Assembly (NCBI GenBank): GCA_015064635.1 | Contig: SVRV01000025.1 | Location: forward strand, 1-38,460 | DNA length: 38,460 nt | Direction: 5' to 3' | Source: Oscillospiraceae bacterium | GTDB taxonomy: Bacteria > Bacillota > Clostridia > Oscillospirales > SIG627 | Shown: positions 1 through 6,163 of the stretch, in pieces | Layout of the letters: the number at the start of each line of letters is the position of its first letter | Position numbering within the stretch: position 1 is the stretch's first letter | Notes under the pieces: model-generated | Databases searched by the model: none | The model's input: only the letters and a program-made list of their open reading frames with translations | Told to the model about the DNA's origin: nothing | Position numbers and translations under genes: made by a program

Positions 1-1
1 T

Positions 2-121
2 TTTATTTCTGAGCATACCGTAAAAGACCACACAAAGAAAATCTATCCCAAAATGGGTGTTCACAGCCGTTTTGAGCTTGCAACACTTGTAAACAAGCAA
101 CGTGCAAACCATAACGAATAA
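2..121 (+). CDS. LuxR-type HTH regulator, C-terminal end only
   Basis: The window opens inside a reading frame that ends at TAA 119-121. Its 39 residues contain ISEHTVKDHTKKIYPKMGVH and then SRFEL, which is the recognition-helix half of a LuxR/FixJ (GerE) DNA-binding domain; the family pattern is roughly ISxxTVKxHxxxIYxKLGVxxRxEL. The effector or receiver part lies left of the window, so the signal it answers to is unknown. The next gene follows after 12 nt with a strong ribosome binding site, so the two could be co-transcribed. The family call is fairly firm; whether the full gene is intact cannot be seen. Confidence 0.75.
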   Translation, partial: FISEHTVKDHTKKIYPKMGVHSRFELATLVNKQRANHNE

Positions 122-133
122 AGGAGGGGCTTT

Positions 134-346
134 ATGACACTTGCAGACAGACTGAATAAAATCATTGATGAACAGGGACTTACAAAAAGAGCGTTTGCAA
201 AAACCTTGGGTGTCAGCGAAAACTACATCTATCAGCTCACAGGAAGCCAAGAAAAGCTGACCACCATATCTGAAACTCTTGCAAAGCTCATCGCCCTTGA
301 ATTCGGATATGATAAAGATTGGATTATATACGGCGATAAAAGCTAA
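134..346 (+). CDS. Small XRE-family helix-turn-helix protein (70 aa)
   Basis: A 70-residue protein that is essentially one Cro/C1-type helix-turn-helix. Helices 2-3 read TKRAFAKTLGVSENYIYQL (about residues 18-36), and the C-terminus (FGYDKDWIIYG) resembles the F-xx-xxx-WLxxG tail of small XRE proteins common on clostridial integrative elements. AAGGAGGGG lies 6-7 nt before the ATG, so the start is secure. It follows the LuxR-type remnant by 12 nt, and a hairpin terminator begins 14 nt after its stop. Its likely role is as a regulator of a mobile element of which little remains here; the target is unknown. Confidence 0.75.
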   Translation: MTLADRLNKIIDEQGLTKRAFAKTLGVSENYIYQLTGSQEKLTTISETLAKLIALEFGYDKDWIIYGDKS

Positions 347-359
347 AATATATGATGAA

Positions 360-400
360 AGCCTCCGAGGATTTCTCCCCGGAGGCTCGTTTTGTTTTTA
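360..400 (+). terminator. Rho-independent terminator after the XRE gene
   Basis: AGCCTCCG (360-367) pairs with CGGAGGCT (380-387), giving an 8-bp GC-rich stem followed by TTTTGTTTTTA. It sits 14 nt after the XRE stop codon and immediately upstream of the recombinase fragment. Confidence 0.8.
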
Positions 401-410
401 TAGATTATTT

Positions 411-890
411 ATTCGCTTTGATAAAGCTGTGAAAAGTCTTGTAGACAAATCCGCAAAGGATAAGAAAAAGGAAATCGCTTTACGAAGAAAGAAACTCGAA
501 GCAAACAAGACAAGAATATCTGAACTTGACGGAATCTTCAAAAGGATTTACGAGGACAATATCAGCGGAAAGTTGAGCGATGAACGGTTCTCAAAGCTAT
601 CGGCAGATTATGAAAGAGAACAAAAGCAACTCATTGCAGACACAGAAAAACTTGAGAATGAACTAAATCAAGAAGCTGAACAGGTTGACAATGTAGAGTA
701 TTTTCTAAGTATTGTCCGTCAGTACACCGAGATTAAAGAACTGTCTGCAAGAGTGGTAAATGATTTGATTGACAAAATCAAAGTTCACACAGTAGATAAG
801 TCAAGCGGGCAAAGAGTACAGAAGATTGACATCTACTATACCGCAGTCGGTCTTATTGATGTATCACAGCATATCGGAGAATTAGCTTAA
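411..890 (+). pseudogene. C-terminal remnant of a large serine recombinase (DUF4368 type)
   Basis: The open frame encodes about 160 residues that match the C-terminal coiled-coil and tail of TnpX/Tn4451-like large serine recombinases. Recognisable blocks are KSLVDKSAKDKKKEI, ISELDGIFKRIYEDNISGKL, SDERFSKLSADYEREQK and the terminal VHTVDKSSGQRVQKIDIYY. The N-terminal resolvase catalytic domain and the zinc-ribbon part are absent. Recognisable homology starts at about 411, just after the terminator of the preceding gene, with no start codon or ribosome binding site. The frame is open upstream to 279, but that part overlaps the XRE gene and the terminator and is not recombinase-like. I infer a deletion that joined the tail of an integrative element to the XRE unit; it should be inactive. 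Confidence 0.8.
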
Positions 891-909
891 TTTTATTAAA
901 TAAACAATG

Positions 910-950
910 AGGCGATACAACGAGCAAAAAGCCCATTATATCGCCTTTTT
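910..950 (+). terminator. Terminator after the recombinase remnant
   Basis: AGGCGATA (910-917) pairs with TATCGCCT (939-946), with a 21-nt loop and then TTTTT. It follows the recombinase stop by 20 nt and is probably the original terminator of that gene. Confidence 0.7.
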
Positions 951-1047
951 ATCCATCTTCCTTATGTTCATTTAACAGAAGTCAGCGCACCGAAAAACGC
1001 AAACTTCAATTGTCGCCAAACAAAAACAACTATAGGGATAACTCTCC

Positions 1048-1095
1048 ACGATAGAAGTGAAATTTGCGCTTTTACCGAAATTAAACTTCTATCGT
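1048..1095. repeat. Long imperfect hairpin in a gene-free stretch
   Basis: In the roughly 400-bp gap 891-1306, ACGATAGAAGT (1048-1058) is the exact inverse of ACTTCTATCGT (1085-1095). A second inner stem, AATTT (1061-1065) with AAATT (1078-1082), is separated from the first by symmetric 2-nt internal loops. It has no T-run. It could be a cruciform at the end of a lost element or a structured RNA; no protein-like frame was found here. A small GGG-CCC stem follows at 1108-1120, and the DNA then turns AT-rich up to the toxin-antitoxin promoter. Confidence 0.5.
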
Positions 1096-1241
1096 AAAAA
1101 AGCAAAAGGGTACAAGACCCCCTATAAAAACAGAGAGCACTCCCATAAAAAAATATTTGTTTTTGTTTGGCAAGATCAGTATAGCATATTTTTAACGGTT
1201 TGTAAAGAGAAAAATTCAAAAACTATTTTTGGAAATTTGCA

Positions 1242-1279
1242 CACAATGTATTGCGTTTGTAAATACTTTGTGATATAAT
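1242..1279 (+). promoter_or_regulatory. Toxin-antitoxin promoter with overlapping dyad operator
   Basis: TTGCGT (1251-1256) and TATAAT (1274-1279) are separated by exactly 17 bp, 27 bp before the antitoxin start. CACAATGTATT (1242-1252) is an inverted repeat of AATACTTTGTG (1262-1272), 10 of 11 positions, with a 9-bp spacer. The dyad covers the -35 box and the spacer, where an autorepressing RelB/DinJ antitoxin would bind. The elements are visible in the sequence; assigning them to this antitoxin is inference. Confidence 0.7.
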
Positions 1280-1306
1280 ACATATACTGATAATGGAGGT
1301 GAAGAT

Positions 1307-1573
1307 ATGAATACAACTATAAACATTCGTACAGACAAAGATGTCAAGGACAAGGCTGAAAAGATATTTTCAGAGCTTGGAGTCAGTATGTCAACAGCTG
1401 TAAATATGTTTTTGAGGCAGACTATCAGACACGGCGGTATTCCTTTTGAACTAAAGGCTACACCCAATGCGGAAACAATTTCTGCTATTGAAGAGGGGAG
1501 AAACATCGCCAAGGATAAGGATATCAAAGGATATACAGATATGGATTCTTTGAGAAAGGCTCTTGAAGAATGA
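1307..1573 (+). CDS. dinJ: RelB/DinJ-family antitoxin
   Basis: An 88-aa type II antitoxin. The N-terminal ribbon-helix-helix domain is visible as TTINIRTDKDVKDKAEKIF, then SELGVSMSTAVNMFLRQTI (about residues 3-43), the usual RelB/DinJ arrangement, followed by GGIPFELK. The acidic C-terminal half would wrap and neutralise the toxin. The ATG is preceded by GGAGGTGAAG. Its stop overlaps the toxin start (ATGA, 1570-1573), the classic translationally coupled arrangement. It probably represses the operon with the toxin as co-repressor at the dyad overlapping the promoter. The family is clear; DinJ rather than another RelB subgroup is inferred from its YafQ-type partner. Confidence 0.88.
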   Translation: MNTTINIRTDKDVKDKAEKIFSELGVSMSTAVNMFLRQTIRHGGIPFELKATPNAETISAIEEGRNIAKDKDIKGYTDMDSLRKALEE

Positions 1574-1848
1574 AGTACGAAATCAAATTCACAACACAGT
1601 TCAAAAAAGACTTGAAAACAGCAAAGAAACAAAACAAGGACCTTGACAAACTTTACTCAATTGTAGAAAGTCTTGCAAACGGAGAAGCACTTGACCCCAA
1701 ATATAGAGACCATGCACTTATGGGTGACTATAAAGACTGCAGAGAATGTCATATTGAACCCGATTGGTTACTGATATACGAAAAAATTGACGATGTTCTT
1801 GTTTTAATGCTATATCGAAACGGAACTCATTCAGAATTGTTTGATTAG
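1570..1848 (+). CDS. yafQ: YafQ-family ribosome-dependent mRNA interferase toxin
   Basis: A 92-aa RelE-superfamily toxin that cleaves mRNA in the ribosomal A site. The start YEIKFTTQFKKDLKTAKKQ is typical of the family. The residues known to matter in E. coli YafQ have counterparts: H48 (RDHAL), H61, D65 and W66 (CHIEPDWLLIY), and H87 near the C-terminus (GTHSELF). Length is normal and all active-site positions are present, so it is predicted to be active. It overlaps the antitoxin by 4 nt. The pair sits among remnants of mobile DNA, consistent with a horizontally acquired stability module. Confidence 0.9.
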   Translation: MKYEIKFTTQFKKDLKTAKKQNKDLDKLYSIVESLANGEALDPKYRDHALMGDYKDCRECHIEPDWLLIYEKIDDVLVLMLYRNGTHSELFD

Positions 1849-1935
1849 CCGGGACTTATCGGCGCTGGTAACAACCCCATGGTTGGTATGACCGTTGCAT
1901 GTGCCGTTGCAATAGAGGAGGCAATGAACAAGTAA
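1849..1935 (+). pseudogene. Unrecognised 3' gene remnant (28 codons)
   Basis: Starting directly after the toxin stop and in the same frame, 28 sense codons run to TAA 1933-1935 and read like the end of a well-folded protein (IGAGNNPMVGMTVACAVAI, ending EEAMNK). There is no start or ribosome binding site at its left end. I do not recognise the family. Its last codons (ATGAACAAGTAA) form the left arm of the first hairpin in the array that follows, so the array starts exactly at the gene end. Confidence 0.45.
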
Positions 1936-2129
1936 GACTTGTTCAATGAAATTTGCCCGAATACTTCGGTCAAATGAAATTCCACAAGTGGAATGAAATG
2001 CTAAAGCATGAAATGCCCCGCAGAAATGCGGGGCATATTTGATATGGTAGGGGCAAATTTCATTTCATGAATTCAGCGAATTCATTTCAAGACGCAAAGC
2101 GTCATTTCATGCGCTTTAGTGCATTTCAT
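1925..2129. repeat. Mirrored array of short hairpins with constant 7-nt linkers
   Basis: Eight small palindromes are joined by a constant linker. Left half: TGAACAAG/CTTGTTCA (1925-1945), an imperfect CCGAA/TTCGG hairpin (1953-1973), TCCAC-AA-GTGGA (1981-1992), GCT-AA-AGC (2000-2007) and GCCCCGCA-GAAA-TGCGGGGC (2015-2034). Each of the first four is followed by ATGAAAT (1946, 1974, 1993, 2008). Right half: ATTTCAT at 2057 and 2062, GAATTC-AGC-GAATTC (2069-2083), ATTTCAA, GACGC-AAA-GCGTC (2091-2103), ATTTCAT (2104), GCGCT-TT-AGTGC (2111-2122) and ATTTCAT (2123). The linkers of the two halves are reverse complements. ATGAAATTTGCCC (1946-1958) is also the exact inverse of GGGCAAATTTCAT (2051-2063). 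The stems differ in sequence while the linker is kept, so structure appears to be what is selected. I cannot assign a named repeat family. Confidence 0.9.
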
Positions 2130-2153
2130 GATTCTAAATTATTAGGAGAATTT

Positions 2154-2207
2154 ATGACAGATAATATTCTCATAGACCTTTCTATTGGATTTGCAGTTTT
2201 CAAATAA
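2154..2207 (+). pseudogene. Truncated start of a four-helix-bundle (S23-type) protein gene
   Basis: A good ribosome binding site (AGGAGAA at 2143) precedes ATG 2154. The 17-codon product starts MTDNILIDLSIGFAV and then ends abruptly in FK-stop. The first 15 residues resemble the N-terminus of four-helix-bundle proteins (23S rRNA intervening-sequence/Avd-like), which often begin M-x-x-N-I-I-x-D-x-S-x-x-F-A-V. The match breaks where the 105-bp intergenic repeat begins (about 2204), so I infer that the 3' part was deleted or replaced. Because only 15 residues are compared, the family call is moderate. Confidence 0.5.
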
Positions 2208-2310
2208 GTTTTATACGAGAATAAATCATCTTTCAAACATCTTTTAATAAGATAAAAAGTTGGACACATCATTTTTGAGAAATTACGAATGATGTGTCCA
2301 ATGTTTTTTT
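2204..2310 (+). repeat. Extended intergenic repeat, copy A
   Basis: About 105 bp ending in a GACACATCAT hairpin. It matches 9068-9171 along most of its length, including shared blocks GAATAAATC, TCTTTCAAAC and TCTTTTAATAAGATAAA before the hairpin. It joins the truncated four-helix-bundle stub to the end of the minus-strand operon. Confidence 0.75.
2260..2310 (+). terminator. GACACATCAT-family hairpin 1
   Basis: TTGGACACATCATT (2260-2273) pairs perfectly with AATGATGTGTCCAA (2288-2301) over 14 bp, then seven T at 2304-2310. Read on the minus strand it is followed by CTTTTTATC, so it can also end the operon that stops at 2324. Confidence 0.85.
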
Positions 2311-2323
2311 GTGTGAAATTAAG

Positions 2324-3112
2324 TTATATGGTACTCTTTTCTTGGTATTTTTTTAGTATCGGATTTATAACCTTGAACGCAGCTTCTGCACGTTCAAAGG
2401 GAATGTAGTTTGCACGCGAACCAAACTCAATATTAAATACTCTTGATCCGTTATTGTTTACAGCAAGTTCAATTATGCTTTCCCAATCAATATCATCCGA
2501 GCCTATATATGCAAGGTATCCCTTTTCCTTTGAATATCCCTTTATGTGCAGATAAGGGGATCTGTTGGGATATTTTTTGAGTATTTCATGCGGTTCGTAT
2601 CCACCCGCCTTTGTGTTACCAGTATCAAGAAGCATTATGAATTCCTCGGGGGTGTTATCGAATACGTATTCAAAAAATGGCTTTCCGTCTATCGTATGGG
2701 TGAAATCGGTATCGTGATTGTGATATCCTGTTAAGATTCCGCAAGAGTTCATTTTCTCCAAAATATCACACATATATTCAACTGCCGCCATTGCTTCACC
2801 GTGAGTTGTAACAACCGTAGTTGGCACAGAGCCGATTACGATAAAATTCGTACCGATCTCTTTTGCATAATCTATCGTTTTCTCGATTGTGTCAGGCTGT
2901 ACGTAGCTCCATTCGACCAAGAGACCAAAGCATTCAAGCCCCGCATTAACAAGCGCATCCTTTAATAAAGAAGCCGGAGGTGCGCTGGACATATTCAGAG
3001 CTATTTCAACACCGTCATATCCAATTTCCTTAACTTTAATCAGCGCCTTTTGCGGGTCTTGAGCAAAATCTTCTCGTATTGAATGTGTTTGTATACCAAA
3101 TTTTAAATTCAT
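2324..3112 (-). CDS. Sugar phosphate isomerase/epimerase (xylose isomerase-like TIM barrel)
   Basis: A 262-aa protein of the AP-endonuclease-2/xylose-isomerase-like TIM-barrel superfamily (IolE/IolI/Hyi type), which isomerises or epimerises free sugars, inositols or sugar phosphates using a divalent metal. Barrel signatures: KEIGYDGVEIAL (strand 1), LTGYHNHDTDF (metal-site H and D region), MLLDTGNTKAGGY, SPYLHIKGYS, and a late E in FNIEFGS. No signal peptide; cytosolic. AAGGAGAGAAT precedes the ATG. It lies 12 nt after the Gfo/Idh/MocA gene, so the two form an operon. Such pairs usually work in oxidation-isomerisation routes for inositols or unusual hexoses. The exact substrate cannot be read from the sequence. 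Confidence 0.8.
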   Translation of the reverse strand: MNLKFGIQTHSIREDFAQDPQKALIKVKEIGYDGVEIALNMSSAPPASLLKDALVNAGLECFGLLVEWSYVQPDTIEKTIDYAKEIGTNFIVIGSVPTTVVTTHGEAMAAVEYMCDILEKMNSCGILTGYHNHDTDFTHTIDGKPFFEYVFDNTPEEFIMLLDTGNTKAGGYEPHEILKKYPNRSPYLHIKGYSKEKGYLAYIGSDDIDWESIIELAVNNNGSRVFNIEFGSRANYIPFERAEAAFKVINPILKKYQEKSTI

Positions 3113-3124
3113 CTTATTCTCTCC

Positions 3125-4114
3125 TTAAACCTTGACTTTCTCTCCGCGGAGGTCTGCTGAACGCTTTTGAGCTTCAACGATACGTACTGCATCAATCGAC
3201 TCGTTAACAGGGCAGAGGTCAAAGGGCTTATTATTGACAAGACAGTCAATGTAGTATACTATCTCATTGTAGTACATATCCGTATCTATTTTGTCTGTAA
3301 GATCCGTCACGTTCCCGTTTTGATCCACCTTGGTGAACGTTGTTCTGTTATTTGTTCTGTCCAGGAACATATATCCGTTATCAAAGTTTATTCGTGTCAC
3401 CCTGAAGTCATAAAGGTTTTTTTCAATAGCCCAATCCACCTTTACAAAAACGTGCATATTGTCGTATATGAGCAAGGAGGAGGCTTCATCATATCCGTTG
3501 CCTGACGGGATAACGTTAGCTCCCACAACGCATACCTCGTTAGGCATTCCCATTAAACCTCTGATTACGTCAATATCGTGAATCTGCAGGTCAAGGAGCG
3601 CGCCACCTGAAAGAGTTTCGTCGCGAAACCAGTTTTTGTATCCCATAGGATCTCTTGATCCGCCTTGACGGAAATATTCTGCATTTCTTACCTTGCCCAT
3701 CTCTCCTTTGAGTATTTCTTCTTTCATTATTCGTGTTGCTCCAATGAAGCGTGAACAATGGGCAATCATAAGTCGCTTACCTGTTTCTTCTGAAACTTGC
3801 ATCATTTCTTCGGCTTTCTTTGAGTTTATAGCCATTGGCTTTTCACAAAGCACGTTGAAGCCTGCTCGCATCGCTTTTATCGAAACCTCAGCGTGCAGAT
3901 AGGTGGGGAGACAAATATCAACATAATCAAGCTTTCCTGCTTCTTCGGCAAGAAAGGTATCGATATCGGTATATTTTCTCGCATCTTTTATATCATCTAA
4001 CTGCTCCGGACGGATGTCGCAGCAAGCAACTATCTTAGCATTTTCAATTTTTTCATAAGCCTTTGTGTGTGCATAAGAAATTGAGCCTCTGCCAAGTAAT
4101 CCTATTTTTAACAT
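3125..4114 (-). CDS. Gfo/Idh/MocA-family NAD(P)-dependent sugar dehydrogenase
   Basis: A 329-aa oxidoreductase with an N-terminal Rossmann fold (KIGLLGRGSISYAHTKAYE, residues 3-21), the family's CEKPMA motif with the catalytic lysine (about residues 90-95), and a C-terminal sheet domain including HDIDVIRGLMG with the conserved H and D. Members oxidise sugars or inositols. Length is typical. AGGGAGAA precedes the ATG. It is first in an operon with the isomerase, divergent from an AraC regulator with only 125 bp between start codons, so the regulator probably controls this operon. The substrate is undetermined. Confidence 0.85.
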   Translation of the reverse strand: MLKIGLLGRGSISYAHTKAYEKIENAKIVACCDIRPEQLDDIKDARKYTDIDTFLAEEAGKLDYVDICLPTYLHAEVSIKAMRAGFNVLCEKPMAINSKKAEEMMQVSEETGKRLMIAHCSRFIGATRIMKEEILKGEMGKVRNAEYFRQGGSRDPMGYKNWFRDETLSGGALLDLQIHDIDVIRGLMGMPNEVCVVGANVIPSGNGYDEASSLLIYDNMHVFVKVDWAIEKNLYDFRVTRINFDNGYMFLDRTNNRTTFTKVDQNGNVTDLTDKIDTDMYYNEIVYYIDCLVNNKPFDLCPVNESIDAVRIVEAQKRSADLRGEKVKV

Positions 4115-4144
4115 AATAAATTCTCCCTAAGTTTATTTTTTCTA

Positions 4145-4192
4145 TTGCGTTTTGCTTAATTATATTGTATAATCGAATTAGTATAGTTTCAA
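4145..4192. promoter_or_regulatory. Overlapping divergent promoters (AraC gene and sugar operon)
   Basis: Plus strand: TTGCGT (4145-4150), 17 bp, TATAAT (4168-4173). Minus strand: TTGAAA (4187-4192), 17 bp, TACAAT (4164-4169). Both have ideal spacing and their -10 boxes overlap by two bases, so one RNA polymerase should exclude the other. The plus-strand promoter covers a possible TTG start at 4165, which is one reason for placing the AraC start at 4240. Confidence 0.7.
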
Positions 4193-4239
4193 TAATTTTA
4201 TCACCCGAAATTAGCACAAAAACAATTCTTGAGGGGTTT

Positions 4240-5037
4240 ATGAACGATCGTAAGCTGTATGAAAAGGTTAAGCCGGTTGAAAAAGGCTTTCCGATAAAGT
4301 TTGCAAGAGGGGCAAGTGCATTTCGTATGCATTGGCACGAATATATCGAACTGTTGTATTATTTAGAAGACGGTAAGGTTTTTTGCAACGGAAAAAATTA
4401 CGAGTTGAAGCGTGGAGAATTAGTAGTTGTAAATTCAACCGAGCTTCACTATACCATTGAAGGGAGATTTTATTGTCTGAGAATAGCTCCGACGCTTTTT
4501 TCTGATATTCAAATAAATGACATACACTTTATAACACACATCCCTGCAGACTCGCTGATTGGCGAGTGCTTCGAAAAGATATATACGGAATATGAAGCAA
4601 AATCAGTCGGATATGATATGGAGATAAAAAGCCTTGTTTATCATTTGATGAGACATCTGTTTGTAAATTACAAAGCAAATGAGAACTCGAAAAGGAGCAC
4701 GACAGATATCGTCATTGAGGCACTTGGCTTTATTGCCGATAACTATGCGGATAAGATTACAACTTCGGTGATATGCGAACAATTACACGTCAGCGAAAAT
4801 TATTTTTCTCGTATTTTTAAAAGCTATGTAGGACATTCTCCGACGGAATATATAAATAAATATCGCATTGAAAAGGCGGCAGAGTTGTTTCTGTGCGATT
4901 CAAATAGTGTAACAAGTGTTGCTTCGGCTGTGGGGATAGATGACCCGAATTACTTCACACGGCTTTTTAAGAGGTTTTTTAATATGTCTCCGCGAGAATA
5001 CAAGAGAAAAAAACTTGATATTTACAATGATGAATAA
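4240..5037 (+). CDS. AraC-family transcriptional regulator
   Basis: 265 aa from ATG 4240, which has GAGGGG 6 nt upstream. The frame is open back to 4165, but that region holds the promoter. The N-terminal half is a cupin-like sensor (FRMHWHEYIELLYYLEDGK, KRGELVVVNSTELHY). The C-terminal ~95 residues hold the two AraC helix-turn-helix motifs: TSVICEQLHVSENYFSRIFK, and VASAVGIDDPNYFTRLFKRF followed by the family tail MSPREYKR. It is divergent from the isomerase/dehydrogenase operon and is probably its sugar-responsive activator. The effector is unknown. Confidence 0.88.
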   Translation: MNDRKLYEKVKPVEKGFPIKFARGASAFRMHWHEYIELLYYLEDGKVFCNGKNYELKRGELVVVNSTELHYTIEGRFYCLRIAPTLFSDIQINDIHFITHIPADSLIGECFEKIYTEYEAKSVGYDMEIKSLVYHLMRHLFVNYKANENSKRSTTDIVIEALGFIADNYADKITTSVICEQLHVSENYFSRIFKSYVGHSPTEYINKYRIEKAAELFLCDSNSVTSVASAVGIDDPNYFTRLFKRFFNMSPREYKRKKLDIYNDE

Positions 5038-5149
5038 TTACAAATGGGCATATCATCAATAACTGCCTCTTGTCAAATTTGGATAAGTGGGATTTTAAGA
5101 GCTTTCCCTTTAAAGTTTCCATACCCCTAAAAGCTTTAATAAAAAGTCA

Positions 5150-5195
5150 GGCACATCATTTTTGAGTTTTCTCGAATGATGTGTCTAATATTTTT
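5150..5195. terminator. GACACATCAT-family hairpin 2 (convergent)
   Basis: GGCACATCATT (5150-5160) pairs with AATGATGTGTC (5175-5185), one G-T wobble, followed by TAATATTTTT. Inner bases TTTGAG/CTCGAA can extend the stem. It lies between two convergent AraC genes and has T-rich flanks on both strands. Confidence 0.8.
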
Positions 5196-5211
5196 CATTA
5201 TTATTTATCGT

Positions 5212-6033
5212 TCAGATATGTAAGCTTTTGTTTTTCTTATAAGCACTTGGAGAGACGCCGAAAGCATTCTTGAATATACGGCTGAAATACAGCTCGTCGG
5301 CAAATCCGTTTTCAAGAGCTACCTCCTTTATCCGCTTATCCGTAAAGTTAAGCATTTTACAAGCACCTTGCAAACGGCATTGATTTATCTCTTTAATAGG
5401 AGATGTTCCGGTTGTCTTTTTGTACAGTATGGAGAAATAATTGTGATGAAGTCCGAGCTTTTCCGCAAGAGCATTCACGTTGAATTCAGGATCACGGTAA
5501 TTCTCTTCGATAAGCTTTTTTGCAGATATAACATAGTCATTGTCTGTACCGGGTTTTTCAAGTTCCCCTGCAAGAACGGAAAATAACATATGCATAAGTG
5601 AGATGCAGTATATCTTGTCGGAAAGGTTATCTTTATCAAATTTCTCATACATTTCATCAAAAAGCATTTCAATGTTTCGTCCGTCCTTTAATTCAACAAA
5701 AGGTTTGTTTTTTGTAATATTAAGAAGGGAAAGATATTTTTCGATTATTTCACCTTCTGCCATGATCCATTTTATAGTCCAGGGAGAGCCTTCCTCACAA
5801 CGATATGTAGCAAGGCTTTGTGGGAAGTTAACAAAAAAGCCTTTACTGAGAGTCAATGCTTTTCCGTCCTCGGTAGTCAGGGTAGCTCTTCCTTCTTTGA
5901 TGTAATATATAAGATATCTGTCTTGGTCATAAGGACCATATATATGGGAAATACTTCTGAATCGCTTTCCGCAATAATAAAGCTTTAAGTCCTCTCCAAA
6001 GGTGGTAAAAACTTTTTCTTCAAAAAAATTCAT
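5212..6033 (-). CDS. AraC-family transcriptional regulator
   Basis: 273 aa from the ATG at 6033. AAAGGAG lies 9 nt before this codon, whereas the upstream ATG at 6042 overlaps the ribosome binding site itself. The N-terminal cupin-like sensor includes DRYLIYYIKEGRATL and LSKGFFVNFPQS. The C-terminal AraC domain includes LAEKLGLHHNYFSILYKKTTG and VALENGFADELYFSRIFKNA, then FGVSPSAYKK. It is divergent from the double QueG-like gene, with AT-rich DNA between them, and is probably that gene's regulator. It has no obvious close similarity to the AraC at 4240 outside the shared folds. Confidence 0.88.
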   Translation of the reverse strand: MNFFEEKVFTTFGEDLKLYYCGKRFRSISHIYGPYDQDRYLIYYIKEGRATLTTEDGKALTLSKGFFVNFPQSLATYRCEEGSPWTIKWIMAEGEIIEKYLSLLNITKNKPFVELKDGRNIEMLFDEMYEKFDKDNLSDKIYCISLMHMLFSVLAGELEKPGTDNDYVISAKKLIEENYRDPEFNVNALAEKLGLHHNYFSILYKKTTGTSPIKEINQCRLQGACKMLNFTDKRIKEVALENGFADELYFSRIFKNAFGVSPSAYKKNKSLHI

Positions 6034-6163
6034 ACACTTCATCTCCTTTACAAAAATGATAACATATAAAAGAGAAAATGTCCATATAAATATTAGATAT
6101 TTCTATGGTATAAAGATAAAAAATATATATAATTTAATTAATATATCGAAATGGAGAAGTTTT

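Noticed and set aside
279-410. N-terminal part of the open frame before the recombinase fragment
   Set aside because: It overlaps the XRE gene out of frame and runs through that gene's terminator; the sequence is not recombinase-like, so the remnant is placed from 411.
968-1240. Short open frames on both strands before the toxin-antitoxin operon
   Set aside because: No ribosome binding site, no protein-like composition, and they overlap the hairpin and AT-rich promoter DNA.
1925-2129. CRISPR-like array
   Set aside because: The repeated unit is a 7-nt linker, not a 23-47-nt repeat; the variable units are palindromes of 8-21 nt, the linker flips strand halfway, and no cas gene is present.
2154-2207. 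Complete diversity-generating retroelement with an Avd-like gene
   Set aside because: There is no reverse transcriptase, template repeat or variable repeat in the window; only 15 residues resemble the family.
6002-6163. 54-residue N-terminal extension of the QueG-like protein
   Set aside because: It would overlap the divergent AraC gene start and AT-rich promoter DNA; ATG 6164 has GGAGAAG at proper distance and begins the family-like sequence.
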